Shown here piece after piece: positions 1 to 13,500 of a stretch of 64,000 bases of DNA (position 1 is its first letter; each line of letters starts with the position of its first letter). A program made the translations under genes and the position numbers. The notes beneath the pieces are model-generated. The model made no database searches. It was not told the DNA's origin and was given only the letters and a program-made list of their open reading frames with translations. Source of the stretch: Argopecten irradians (Eukaryota; Mollusca; Bivalvia; Pectinida; Pectinidae); assembly GCF_041381155.1 (NCBI RefSeq), contig NC_091135.1, forward strand, positions 68,781,418 through 68,845,417, given 5' to 3'.

Positions 1-2218
1 CCATAGTGATGTTCAGGTCTAATGTTACCAAAGCAATGATTAGGGCTGTTGATACTATTGGGATGTTCAGGGCTGATGTTAACATAGCGATGTCCAGGTC
101 TGATGTTACCACAACGATGTTCAGGGCCGATGTTACTATAACGATATTCAGGTCTGATGTTACGATAATGATGTTCAGGGATGATGTTACCATAGCGATG
201 TTAAGGTCTGATGTAATCATAGCGATGTTCAGGTCTGATGTAACCATAGCGATGTTCAGGCCTGATGTTACCATAGCGTTGTTCAGGGCTTATGTGTTAC
301 TATAACGATGTTCTGGGCTGATGTTACCATAACAATGTTTAGGGCTAATGATACCATATCGATGTTCAGGGCTGATGTTACCATAGCGATGTTTGCAGCT
401 GATATTACCATAAAGATGTTCAGGGCTGATGTTACCATAGCGATGGTCAGGGCTAATGTTACCAAAGCGATGATCAGGGCTGATGTTACAATAGAGATGT
501 TCAAAGCGTATGTTACCATAGCGATGTTCAGAGCTTATGTTACCATAGCGATGTTCAGAGCTGATGTTTACCATAGCGATTTTTAGGGCTGATGTTACCA
601 TAGCGATGTTCAGATCTGGTGGTAAAATAACGATGTTCAGGGCTGATGTTTACTATAGTGATATTAAGGATTGATGTTACTATAACGGTGTTCAGGGCTG
701 ATGTTACTATAGCGATGGTCAGAGCTGATGTTACCATAGCGATGTTCAGGTCTGATGTTACCATAACGATGGTCAGGTCTGATGTTACTTTAACGATGTT
801 CAGGTCTGATGGTACTATAACGATGTTCAAAGTTGATGTTATGTTAACAATGTTCAGGGCTGATGTTACCATCGCGATGTTCAGGGCTGTTTTTTACTAT
901 AAGGATGTTCAGGGCTGATATTACTATAGCGATGTTCTAGGCTGATGTTAACATAGCGATAATCAGAGCTGATGTAACCATAGCGATGTTCAGGTCGCAT
1001 GTTGTTATAGCGATGTTCAGGGCTGATGTTACCATAGCGATGTTCAGAGCTTATGTTACCATAGCGATGTTCAGAGCTTATGTTACCATAGCGATGTTCA
1101 GAGTTTATGTTACCATAGCGATGTTCAGAGCTTATGTTACCATAGCAATGTTCAGAGCTGATTTTACCATAGCGATGTTCAGGGCTGATTTTAATATAGT
1201 GATGTTCAGGGCTGATGTTACCATAGCGATGTTCAGGTCTGATGCTACTATAGCAATGTTCAGAGCTGATGTTACCATAGCGATGTTCAGGGCTAATGTT
1301 ACCATAGCGCTGTTCAGAGCTGATGATACCATAGCAATGTTCAGAGCTTATGTTACCATAGCGATATTCAGGGCTGATGTTACCATAGCGATGTTCAGGG
1401 CTGGTGTTACCATAGAGATGTTCAGAGTTTATGTTACCATAGCGATGTTCAGAGCTTATGTTACCATAGCAATGTTCAGAGCCGATGTTACCATAGCGAT
1501 GTTCAGGGCTGATTTTACTATAGTGATGTTCAAGGCTGATGTTACCATAGCGATGTTCATGTCTGATGGTACTATAGCAATGTTTAGAGCTGATGTTACC
1601 ATAGCGATGTTCAGGTCTGATGTTACTATAGTGATGTTCAGGGCTGATGTTACTATAGCGATGTTCAGGGTTGATGTAACCATAGCGATGGTCAGAGCTG
1701 ATGTAACCATAGCGATGTTCAGGTCTGATGTTACCATAACGATGTTCAGGTCTTATGTTACTATAACGATGTTCAGGGCTGATGTTACCATAACGATGTT
1801 CAGGGCTGATGTTACTATGGTGATGTTCAGGGCTGATGTTACCATCGCGATGTTCAGGGCTGTTGGTACTATAGGGATGTTCAGGTCTGTTGTTACTTTA
1901 TCGATATGCAGGGCTGATGTTACCATAGCGATGTTCAGGACTGATGTTATTATAGCGATGTTCAGGACTGATGTTATTATAGCGATGTTCAGGTCTGATG
2001 TTATTATAGCGATGTTCAGGACTGATGGTATTATAGCGATGTTCAGGACTGATATTATTATAGCGATGTTCAGAACTGATGTTATTATAGCGATGTTCAG
2101 GACTGATGGAATTATAGCGATGTTCATGACTGATGTTATTATAGCGATGTTCAGGTCTGATGGTACTATAACGATGTTCAGGTCTGATGTTATCATAGCG
2201 ATGTTCAGGACTGATAAT
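1..2218 (+). repeat. 27-bp minisatellite (family A), about 82 units
   Basis: Tandem units of 27 bp (nine codons) follow one another from the window edge to about 2,218. The plus frame of a typical unit reads MFRADVTIA. Units vary at a few positions: gct or tct in the middle, and acc, act or att near the end. A cluster of units with the MFRTDVIIA variant sits at about 1,935-2,115, which suggests local expansion of a subfamily. The open frames through the array follow from the unit length being divisible by three. I see no gene here. Confidence 0.95.
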
Positions 2219-3333
2219 CCTGATCACTTCCACTGATGAATCAAATGGTTCAAAGTAACAAAGAAATGAACTGAAAGTACTTTGGACAGGTCAACATTAA
2301 AGATGGTGTTTTATTCATGTGCGTAAGGAAATGTCTTCGTTTAGGTGGATTAATTATCTGATAATGCTCTAGCTGGCGTTGGCAGATTGATATCAGTACA
2401 AATGTTATCATGACGATGATAGGTCCCTGAGGACGCTTGGGCCATACTATATATCTCATAATTTATCTGATTAGGGATAGGGCATACCACCAAAATATTT
2501 CTTGATAATAAGGTATTAATCATTAATAATATACAGGGAAATGTTTATCTGCTATTCAATAAGTCATCTATATTCATCAAATAGATATATTATGTTAATT
2601 ACCCTCTAATGTTTTGTTAATGAAATATCTTACTTGTATTCAGGATATATATTATTGATTATATCTGGTGCTTTATATATGATACTAGATATTTTGAATA
2701 AATCAGATAGTTTAAATACTGACACTACTGTCTCCTTTTCCTGTGAATGTTTTGTGTGTTGAATGACGTTGACTTTTTTTATCAGTTTGTAAGGATGCTG
2801 ATGGGTCGTGCAAGAGTTATGGCGAGTCATTTAAATACAGGGCGGGAAGTGAACTTCTTGACTACTGTGTGTGCGAGAAAACCACCTCTGAAAGCGGATA
2901 CCCCCAAGGAAGTCCAAAGTGTGCAGTTCCGTAATCATTATGAACACCTAGGAATACACAACGTCTGGATAAATGAATTGTTGTAGCTGCCATATTATTG
3001 CTATAAGTAATTGATATAGTCACTCCGTATCAATTAAATACACATATTCCTGTTAAGTTGACTTCCTTATATTTACATTCACTTGGAAAACGTTATAGAC
3101 GGAATCGCTGCATGTTATACGGGTAACTATGATATTTGTTTACTTTAAAAACCTTTCATATCATAGCTATAAAATTATGCCCTTTATCCTCCGGAATGCA
3201 ATATTAAAGAGTATAGAATTAATGTGAGGAGCCTGTATGTGAAAGTTTAATTATTCATCTGAAACAGGAATACTAGACCAAGCAGTTTTTGTCCGTCCGT
3301 TCACAATACACGCCAAACATATACGGCACATTT
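2219..3333. other. Single-copy spacer of the left arm, no gene recognised
   Basis: AT-rich non-repetitive DNA between the two tandem arrays, present again inverted at 32,073-33,182. A 79-codon open frame at 2,747-2,986 is kept in both arms, apart from a one-codon indel. That is expected from the near-identity of the arms, so it is not evidence of coding. I recognise no protein family, promoter or RNA gene in it. Confidence 0.7.
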
Positions 3334-3686
3334 CAATCTCAAAAGAGAAATGGATATGCCTCTTGAACACAATCAATTCAACTTCAACAATGTAAAACTA
3401 GTCTGAGTACTAATGAATGCTGATCATAAAACTGTTTTTTATTCCTCGGACTCATCTCATACAGCACAGGGTTCATTAAATGACGGGGTTTCTGTTTTTG
3501 GAAGATACTGAATATTGGTGTTGCATCTCTCAAGCTAAAATCCAAGTCCCATACAATCAGGTAAATCAGTCATTCCAATTCTTTTATCAGGAATTACACA
3601 AGAAACAGTTTTTTTTAAATGCAAACGCAGTGATGTTAAGTCTATATCGTTGTCTGCTGTATTTGAATCGAAAGTAGAAAAGAAAA
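3334..3686. other. Left-only segment between spacer and satellite
   Basis: About 350 bp of non-repetitive sequence separates the end of arm homology from the first 39-bp satellite unit. The right arm lacks it: there the satellite touches the arm directly at 32,072/32,073. No gene is recognised; the 65-codon open frame at 3,480-3,677 looks like chance. This segment marks an asymmetry in the otherwise mirrored structure. Confidence 0.75.
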
Positions 3687-6600
3687 AAGGTCGAACATGA
3701 TCACTGAAGGATTTCACACGAGTAGCACCAAAGGTCGACATGGTTACTGAAAGATTCATAAGTAGCTACAAAGGTCGACATGGTTACTGAAAGATTCATG
3801 AGTAGCACAAAGGTACGACAAAGTTACTGAAGGACACATGAGTAGCACAAAGGTCGACATGGTTACTGAAAGATTCATGAGTAGCACAATGGTGGTCGAC
3901 ATGGTTACTGAAAGATTCACCGAGTAGCACAAGGGTCGACAAAGTTACTGAAGACAACACATGGAGTAGCACAAAGGTCAACATGGTTACTGAAGGACAT
4001 CACTGTGTAGCACTAATGTCGACATGGTTACTGAAGGATTCACGAGTAGCACAAAGATCGAAATGGTTACTTGAAGAACTCATGAAGTAGCACAAAGGTC
4101 GAATGGTTACTGAAAGACTCTATGAATAGCGCACAAAGGTCGACATGGTTACTGAAAGATTCTTGAGTAGCACAAAGGTCGAAATGGTTACTGAAAGATT
4201 TCATAAGTAGCACAAAGGTCGAATGGTTACTGAAAAATTCATAAGTAGCACAAGGTCGACATGGTTATTGAAGGATTCATGAGTAGCACAAGGTCGACAT
4301 GGTTATAGAAGGATTCACATGTAGCACAAAGGTCGACATGGTTATAGAAGGATTCACGATGTAGCACAAAGGTCGACATGTTTACTGAAAGATTCTTGAG
4401 TAGCACAAAGGTCGACTTGGTTATTGAAGGATTCACGAGTAGCACAAAGGTCGACATGGAAACTGAAGGATTCACGAAGAGCACAAAGGTCGACATGGTT
4501 ACTGAAAGGATTCATAAGTAGCACAAAGGTCGACATGGTTATTGAAGGATTCATAAGTAGCACAAAGGTCGACATGGTTACTGAAGATTCATGAGTAGCA
4601 CAAAGGTCGACATGGTTACTGAAGGACACATGAGTAGCACAAAGGTCGACATGGTTATTGAAGGATTCATAATTAGCACAATGGTCGACATGGTTTATAG
4701 AAGGACACGTGAGTAGCACAAAGGTCGACATGGTTACTGAAAGATTCATGAGTAGCACAATGGTCGACATGGTTATAGAAGGATTCACGAGTAGCACAAA
4801 GGTCGACATGGTTATAGAATGGACTAAGAGTAGCACAAAGGTCGACATGGTTATAGAAGGATTCATGAGTAGCACAAAGGTCGACAAAGTTACTGAAGGA
4901 CACATCAGTAGCACAAAGGTCGACATTGTTATTGAAGGATTCATGTAAGTAGCACAAATAGTCGACAAAGTTATATGAAGGACACATCAGTAGCACAACA
5001 AGGTCGACATGGTTATGAAGGGAGGTCGTAAGTAGCACAAAGGTCGACATGGTTATAGAAGGATTCACGAGTAAGCACAAAGGTCAACATGGTTATAGAA
5101 GGATTCACGAGTAGCACAAAGGTCGACAAGGTTATAGAAGGATTCACGAGTAGTAGCACAAAGGTCGACATGGTTATATAGGATTCACGAGTAAGTACAA
5201 AGGTCGACATGGTTATAGAAAGGATTCACGAGTAGCACAAAGGTCGACATGGTTATAGAAGGATTCACGTGTAGCACAAAGGTCGACATGGTTATAGAAG
5301 GATTCACGAGTAGCACAAAGGTCGACATGGTTATAGAAGGATTAAATGAGTAGCACAAAGGTCGACATGCTTACTGAAGGTTTAATGAATAGCACAAATG
5401 GTGGTCGACATGCTTACTGAAAGGATTCATGAATAGCACAAAGGTTGGTCGACACTGTGCTTACTGAAAGAATTTTCGTGGTAGCTCCAAAAGGTTTCGA
5501 AATTGTTACTGAAGGATTCATAAGTAGCACAAAGGTCGACATGGTTACTGAAGGATTCATGAGTAGCACAAAGGTCGAAATGGTTACTGAAAGATTCATG
5601 AATTGCACAAAGGGGGTCGACATGTTTACTGAAAGATTCACGAGTTGCACAAAGGTCGACATGGTTATAGAAGGATTCACGTGATAACACACAAGGTCGA
5701 CATGTGGTTACTGAAGAATTCACGAGTAGCACAAATGGTCGACATGTTTACTGAAGGATTCACGAGTAGCACAAAGGTCGACATGGTTACTGAAAGATTC
5801 TTGAGTAGCACAAAGGTCGACTTGGTTATTGAAGGATTCACGAGTAGCACAAAGGTCGGACATGGTAACTGAAGGATTCACGACTAGCACAAAGGTCGAC
5901 ATGGTTACTGAAGTGATTCATAAGTAGGCACAAAAGGTCGACATTGGTTATAGAGAGGATTCATTAAGTAGCAAAAAAGGTCGACATGAGTTACTGAAGG
6001 ATTACGAAGTAGAATCAAGGTCGAAATGTTTACTGTTGGATTCTCGCCAGTTGCACCAAACGGTGGCATGGTTACTGTAAAGATTCTTGAGTAGCACAAA
6101 AAGGTCAGACTTGGTTTTTGAAAGATTCTACGAGTAGCAAAAAGGTCGACATGTAACTGAAGGATTCACGAGTAGCACAAAGGTCGACATGGTTACTGAA
6201 GGATTCATGAGTAGCACAAAGGTCGACATGGTTACTGAAGGATTCATAAGTAGCACAAAGGTCGACATGGTTACTGAAGTGGATTCTGAGTAGCACAAAG
6301 GTCGACATGGTTACTGAAGGACAACATGAATAGCACAAAGGTCGACATGGTTATTGAAGGATTTCATAATTAGCACAATGGTCGACATGGTTATAGAAGG
6401 ATTCACGAGTAGCACAAAGGTCGACATGGTTACTGAAAGATTCATGGTAGCACAAAGGTCGACTTGGTTTACTGAAAGACACATGAGTAGCACAAAGGTT
6501 CGACATGGTTATTGAAAGGATTCACGAGTAGCACAAAGGTCGGACATGGTTATAGAAGGGACTCATGAGTAGCACAAAAGTCGACATGGTTACTGAAGGA

Positions 6601-7551
6601 TTCATGAGTAGCACAAAGGTCGACCAAAGTTCCTGACACATGGTAGTACAGAAGCGTTCGACATGGTGAAGGACGTAGTAGCACAAAGTCGACATGGTTA
6701 TAGAAGGGATTCGTACGAGTAGCACAAAAGGTCGACATGGTTATTGAAGATTCACAGAGTAGCACAAAGGTTCGACATGGATTTATAGAAGGATTACGAG
6801 TAGCACAAAGGTCGACATGGTTATAGTAGGATTCACGAGTAGCACAAAGGTCGACATGGTTACTGAAGGATTCACGAGTAGCACAAAGGTCGACATGGTT
6901 ACTGAAGGATTCATGAGTAGCACAAAGGTCGACATGGTTACTGAAGGATTCATGAATAGCACAAAGGTGGTCGACATGGTTACTGAAAAATTCACGAGTA
7001 GCACAAAGGTCGAAATGGTTACTGAAGGATTCACGAGTAGCACAAAGGTCGACATGGGTTTATGAAGGATTCATGATCACGAGTTAGCACAAACGCACAA
7101 AGGTCGACATGGTTACTGAAGGATTCACGAGTAGCACAAAGGTCGACATGGTTACTGAAGGATTCACGAGTAGCACAAAGGTCGACATGGTTACTGAAGG
7201 ATTCACGAGTAGCACAAAGGTCGACATGGTTACTGAAGGATTCATGAGTAGCACAAAGGTCGACAATGGTTACTGAATAGATTCTGGTAATGATTAGCAC
7301 AAAGGGGGTCGAATGTTTACTGAAAAGAGTCACGAGTTGCACAAAGGTTCGAACATGGTTTATAGAAGGATTCACGAGTAGCACAAAGGTCGACATGGTT
7401 ACCTGAAGGATCTCGAGTAGCACAAAGGTCGACATGTTTTACTGAAGGATTCACGTAGTAGCACAAAGGTCGACATGGTTACTGAAGGATTCACGAGTAG
7501 CACAAAGGTCGACATGGTTACTGAAGGATTCATGAGTAGCACAAAGGTCGA
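3687..7551 (-). repeat. 39-bp satellite (family B), inverted and indel-rich block, about 99 units
   Basis: These are the same 39-bp units as at 7,557-32,072, but in the opposite orientation. The core GTCGAC is mostly kept. Almost every second unit carries one- to three-base insertions or deletions, so reading frames break constantly, unlike the clean block to the right. Variant units seen in the right block also occur here, for example the 3-bp-longer gtggtcgac unit near 6,968, the gggggtcgac unit near 5,615 and the caattgcac type near 5,600. The block therefore derives from the same array. It may be a decaying array edge or poorly polished long-read sequence. Confidence 0.92.
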
Positions 7552-7556
7552 ACATG
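7552..7556. other. Inversion junction inside the satellite
   Basis: Satellite units switch from minus to plus orientation here. The sequence reads ggtcga-acatg-tcgacc, so two satellite units face each other across five bases. The flanking units on both sides form a palindrome of more than 20 bp per arm. Unit variants on the two sides do not mirror each other further out. The junction is therefore not a simple fold-back copy of the adjacent sequence. Confidence 0.9.
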
Positions 7557-10500
7557 TCGACCTTTGTGCTACTCATGAATCCTTCTAGTAACCATGTCGA
7601 CCTTTGTGCTACTCGTGAATCCTTCGTATAACCATGTCGACCATTGTGCTAATTATGAATCCTTCAATAACCATGTCGACCTTTGTGCTACTCATGTGTC
7701 CTTCAGTAACCATGTCGACCTTTGTGCTACTCATGAATCCTTCAGTAACCATGTCGACCTTTGTGCTACTTATGAATCCTTCAATAACCATGTCGACCTT
7801 TGTGCTACTTATGAATCCTTCAGTAACCATGTCGACCTTTGTGCTACTCGTGAATCCTTCAATAACCATGTCGACCTTTGTGCTACTCATGAATCCTTCA
7901 GTAACCATGTCGACCTTTGTGCTACTCGTGAATCCTTCAGTAACCATGTCGACCTTTGTGCTACTCGTGAATCCTTCTATAACCATGTCGACCTTTGTGC
8001 TACTCGTGAATCTTTCAGTAACCATGTCGACCACCTTTGTGCTACTCGTGAATCCTTCATAACCATGTCGACCTTTGTGCTACTCATGAATCCTTCTATA
8101 ACCATGTCGACCTTTGTGCTACTCGTGAATCTTCTATAACCATGTCGACTTGTGCTACTCGTGAATCCTTCATAACCATGTCGACCTTTGTGCTACTCGT
8201 GAATCCTTCAGTAACCATTGTCGACCTTTGTGCTACTCGTGAATCCTTCAATAACCAAGTCGACCTTTGTGCTACTCAAGAATCTTTCAGTAACCATGTC
8301 GACCTTTGTGCTACTCATGAATCCTTCAGTAACCATGTCGACCTTTGTGCTACTCGTGAATCCTTCAGTAACCATGTCGACCTTTGTGCTACTCGTGAAT
8401 CCTTCAGTAACCATGTCGACCTTTGTGCTACTCGTGAATCCTTCAGTAACCATGTCGACCTTTGTGCTACTCGTGAATCCTTCTATAACCATGTCGACCT
8501 TTGTGCTACTCGTGAATCCTTCTATAACCATGTCGACCTTTGTGCTACTCGTGAATCCTTCTATAACCATGTCGACCTTTGTGCTACTCATGAATCCTTC
8601 AGTAACCATGTCGACCTTTGTGCTACTCGTGAATCCTTCTATAACCATGTCGACCTTTGTGCTACTTATGAATCCTTCAATAACCATGTCGACCTTTGTG
8701 CTACTCGTGAATCCTTCTATAACCATGTCGACCTTTGTGCTACTCGTGAATCCTTCAGTAACCATGTCGACCTTTGTGCTACTCATGAATCCTTCAGTAA
8801 CCATGTCGACCACCTTTGTGCTATTCATGAATCCTTCAGTAACCATGTCGACCTTTGTGCTACTCATGAATCCTTCAGTAACCATGTCGACCTTTGTGCT
8901 ACTCATGAATCCTTCAGTAACCATGTCGACCTTTGTGCTACTCGTGAATCCTTCTATAACCATGTCGACCTTTGTGCTACTCGTGAATCCTTCTATAACC
9001 ATGTCGACCTTTGTGCTACTCGTGAATCCTTCTATAACCATGTCGACCTTTGTGCTACTCGTGAATCCTTCTATAACCATGTCGACCTTTGTGCTACTCG
9101 TGAATCCTTCTATAACCATGTCGACCTTTGTGCTACTTATGAATCCTTCAATAACCATGTCGACCTTTGTGCTACTCATGTGTCCTTCAGTAACCATGTC
9201 GACCTTTGTGCTACTTATGAATCCTTCAATAACCATGTCGACCTTTGTGCTACTCATGAATCCTTCAGTAACCATGTCGACCTTTGTGCTACTCATGAAT
9301 CCTTCAGTAACCATGTCGACCTTTGTGCTACTCGTGAATCCTTCAGTAACCATGTCGACCTTTGTGCTACTCATGAATCCTTCTATAACCATGTCGACCT
9401 TTGTGCTACTCATGAATCCTTCTATAACCATGTCGACCTTTGTGCTACTCGTGAATCCTTCTAGTAACCATGTCGACCTTTGTGCTACTCGTGAATCCTT
9501 CTATAACCATGTCGACCTTTGTGCTACTCGTGAATCCTTCTATAACCATGTCGACCTTTGTGCTACTCGTGAATCCTTCTATAACCATGTCGACCTTTGT
9601 GCTACTCATGAATCCTTCAGTAACCATGTCGACCTTTGTGCTACTTATGAATCCTTCAATAACCATGTCGACCTTTGTGCTACTCATGAATCTTTCAGTA
9701 ACCATGTCGACCTTTGTGCTACTCGTGAATCCTTCAGTAACCATGTCGACCTTTGTGCTACTTGTGAATCCTTCTATAACCATGTCGACCTTTGTGCTAC
9801 TCATGAATCCTTCAGTAACCATGTCGACCTTTGTGCTACTCAGAATCCTTCAGTAACCATGTCGACCTTTGTGCTACTCATGAATCCTTCATAACCATGT
9901 CGACCTTTGTGCTACTCATGAATCCTTCAGTAACCATGTCGACCTTTGTGCTACTCATGAATCCTTCAGTAACCATGTCGACCTTTGTGCTACTCGTGAA
10001 TCCTTCAGTAACCATGTCGACCTTTGTGCTACTCATGAATCCTTCAGTAACCATGTCGACCTTTGTGCTACTCATGAATCCTTCAGTAACCATGTCGACC
10101 TTTGTGCTACTCATGAATCCTTCAGTAACCATGTCGACCTTTGTGCTACTCATGAATCCTTCTATAACCATGTCGACCTTTGTGCTACTCGTGAATCCTT
10201 CTATAACCATGTCGACCTTTGTGCTACTCGTGAATCCTTCTATAACCATGTCGACCTTTGTGCTACTCGTGAATCCTTCTATAACCATGTCGACCTTTGT
10301 GCTACTCATGAATCCTTCTATAACCATGTCGACCTTTGTGCTACTCGTGAATCCTTCTATAACCATGTCGACCTTTGTGCTACTCGTGAATCCTTCTATA
10401 ACCATGTCGACCTTTGTGCTACTCATGAATCCTTCAGTAACCATGTCGACCTTTGTGCTACTCATGAATCCTTCAGTAACCATGTCGACCTTTGTGCTAC

Positions 10501-13500
10501 TCGTGAATCCTTCTATAACCATGTCGACCTTTGTGCTACTTATGAATCCTTCAGTAACCATGTCGACCTTTGTGCTACTCGTGAATCCTTCTATAACCAT
10601 GTCGACCTTTGTGCTACTTATGAATCCTTCTATAACCATGTCGACCTTTGTGCTACTCATGTGTCCTTCAGTAACCATGTCGACCTTTGTGCTACTCGTG
10701 AATCCTTCTATAACCATGTCGACCATTGTGCTAATTATGAATCCTTCAATAACCGTGTCGACCTTTGTGCTACTCATATGTCCTTCAGTAACCATGTCGA
10801 CCTTTGTGCTACTCATGAATCCTTCAGTAACCATGTCGACCTTTGTGCTACTCGTGAATCCTTCTATAACCATGTCGACCTTTGTGCTACTCATGAATCC
10901 TTCAATAACCATGTCGACCTTTGTGCTACTCATGAATCCTTCTATAACCATGTCGACCTTTGTGCTACTCGTGAATCCTTCTATAACCATGTCGACCTTT
11001 GTGCTACTCATGAATCCTTCAGTAACCATGTCGACCTTTGTGCTACTCATGAATCCTTCAGTAACCATGTCGACCTTTGTGCTACTCATGAATCCTTCTA
11101 TAACCATGTCGACTTTTGTGCTACTCGTGAATCCTTCTATAACCATGTCGACCTTTGTGCTACTCATGAATCCTTCAGTAACCATGTCGACCTTTGTGCT
11201 ACTCATGAATCCTTCAATAACCATGTCGACCTTTGTGCTACTCATTTGTAATTCAGTAACCATGTCGACCTTTGTGCTACTCGTGAGTCCTTCTATAACC
11301 ATGTCGACCTTTGTGCTACTCGTGAATCCTTCTATAACCATGTCGACCTTTGTGCTACTCGTGAATCCTTCTATAACCATGTCGACCTTTGTGCTACTCG
11401 TGAATCCTTCTATAACCATGTCGACCTTTGTGCTACTCATGAATCCTTCAGTAACCATGTCGACCTTTGTGCTACTCGTGAATCCTTCTATAACCATGTC
11501 GACCTTTGTGCTACTCGTGAATCCTTCAGTAACCATGTCGACCTTTGTGCTACTCATGAATCCTTCAGTAACCATGTCGACCTTTGTGCTACTCATGAAT
11601 CCTTCAGTAACCATGTCGACCTTTGTGCTACTCATGAATCCTTCAGTAACCATGTCGACCTTTGTGCTACTCATGAATCCTTCAGTAACCATGTCGACCT
11701 TTGTGCTACTCGTGAATCCTTCAGTAACCATGTCGACCTTTGTGCTACTCATGAATCCTTCAGTAACCATGTCGACCTTTGTGCTACTCATGAATCCTTC
11801 AGTAACCATGTCGACCTTTGTGCTACTCGTGAATCCTTCAGTAACCATGTCGACCTTTGTGCTATTCATGAATCCTTCAGTAACCATGTCGACCTTTGTG
11901 CTACTCGTGAATCCTTCTATAACCATGTCGACCTTTGTGCTACTCGTGAATCCTTCTATAACCATGTCGACCTTTGTGCTACTCATGAATCCTTCAGTAA
12001 CCATGTCGACCTTTGTGCTACTCGTGAATCCTTCTATAACCATGTCGACCTTTGTGCTACTCGTGAATCCTTCTATAACCATGTCGACCTTTGTGCTACT
12101 CGTGAATCCTTCAGTAACCATGTCGACCTTTGTGCTACTCGTGAATCCTTCTATAACCATGTCGACCTTTGTGCTACTCGTGAATCCTTCTATAACCATG
12201 TCGACCTTTGTGCTACTCGTGAATCCTTCTATAACCATGTCGACCTTTGTGCTACTCATGAATCCTTCAGTAACCATGTCGACCTTTGTGCTACTCATGA
12301 ATCCTTCTATAACCATGTCGACCTTTGTGCTACTCATGAATCCTTCAGTAACCATGTCGACCTTTGTGCTACTCGTGAATCCTTCAGTAACCATGTCGAC
12401 CTTTGTGCTACTCGTGAATCCTTCTATAACCATGTCGACCTTTGTGCTACTCGTGAATCCTTCTAAAACCATGTCGACCTTTGTGCTACTCGTGAATCCT
12501 TCAGTAACCATGTCGACCTTTGTGCTACTCATGAATCCTTCTGTAACCATGTCGACCTTTGTGCTACTCGTGAATCCTTCATAACCATGTCGACCTTTGT
12601 GCTACTGTGAATCTTCATAACCATGTCGACCTTTGTGCTACTCATGAATCTTCAGTAACCATGTCGACCTTTGTGCTACTATGAATCCTTCAGTAACCAT
12701 GTCGACCTTTGTGCTACTCGTGAATCCTTCATAACCATGTCGACCTTTGTGCTACTCATGAATCCTTCAGTAACCATGTCGACCTTTGTGCTACTCGTGA
12801 ATCCTTCTATAACCATGTCGACCTTTGTGCTACTCGTGAATCCTTCAGTAACCATGTCGACCTTTGTGCTACTCGTGAATCCTTCAGTAACCATGTCGAC
12901 CTTTGTGCTACTTATGAATCCTTCTATAACCATGTCGACCTTTGTGCTACTCATGAATCTTTCAGTAACCATGTCGACCTTTGTGCTACTCGTGAATCCT
13001 TCAGTAACCATGTCGACCTTTGTGCTACTCGTGAATCCTTCAATAACCATGTCGACCTTTGTGCTACTCATGAATCCTTCAGTAACCATGTCGACCTTTG
13101 TGCTACTCATGAATCCTTCAGTAACCATGTCGACCTTTGTGCTACTCATGAATCCTTCAGTAACCATGTCGACCTTTGTGCTACTCGTGAATCCTTCTAT
13201 AACCATGTCGACCTTTGTGCTACTCGTGAATCCTTCTATAACCATGTCGACCTTTGTGCTACTCGTGAATCCTTCTATAACCATGTCGACCTTTGTGCTA
13301 CTCGTGAATCCTTCTATAACCATGTCGACCTTTGTGCTACTCGTGAATCCTTCTATAACCATGTCGACCTTTGTGCTACTCGTGAATCCTTCTATAACCA
13401 TGTCGACCTTTGTGCTACTCGTGAATCCTTCTATAACCATGTCGACCTTTGTGCTACTCTTGAATCCTTTATAACCATGTCGACCTTTGTGCTACTCGTG

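Larger units (their letters stand above)
1..3333 (+). repeat. Left arm of a large inverted duplication
   Basis: This segment is repeated in reverse complement at 32,073-35,370. Position 1 pairs with about 35,370 and position 3,333 pairs with 32,073. The arm contains the family A minisatellite followed by a single-copy spacer. I see only scattered mismatches. There is one extra minisatellite unit on the left near 200-230, and a 3-bp indel in the spacer (about 2,860 on the left). The left end is cut by the window edge, and the right arm's array continues beyond the paired part, so the duplication probably extends to the left outside this window. Identity is a by-eye estimate of about 99%. Confidence 0.9.

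Noticed and set aside
986..2236. 416-codon frame in the family A minisatellite and its twin at 33,165-34,415
   Set aside because: Same reason: 27-bp units are nine codons, and antisense frames are open too.
2747..2986. 79-codon frame in the arm spacer, kept in both arms
   Set aside because: Conservation is explained by the near-identity of the arms. No domain, no splice or promoter support, and it begins within an AT-rich spacer.
7557..11500. The inverted satellite block as a simple fold-back copy of the adjacent plus block
   Set aside because: Unit variants on the two sides of 7,554 do not mirror each other in order, so a direct fold-back of these neighbours does not fit. A more complex assembly error remains possible.
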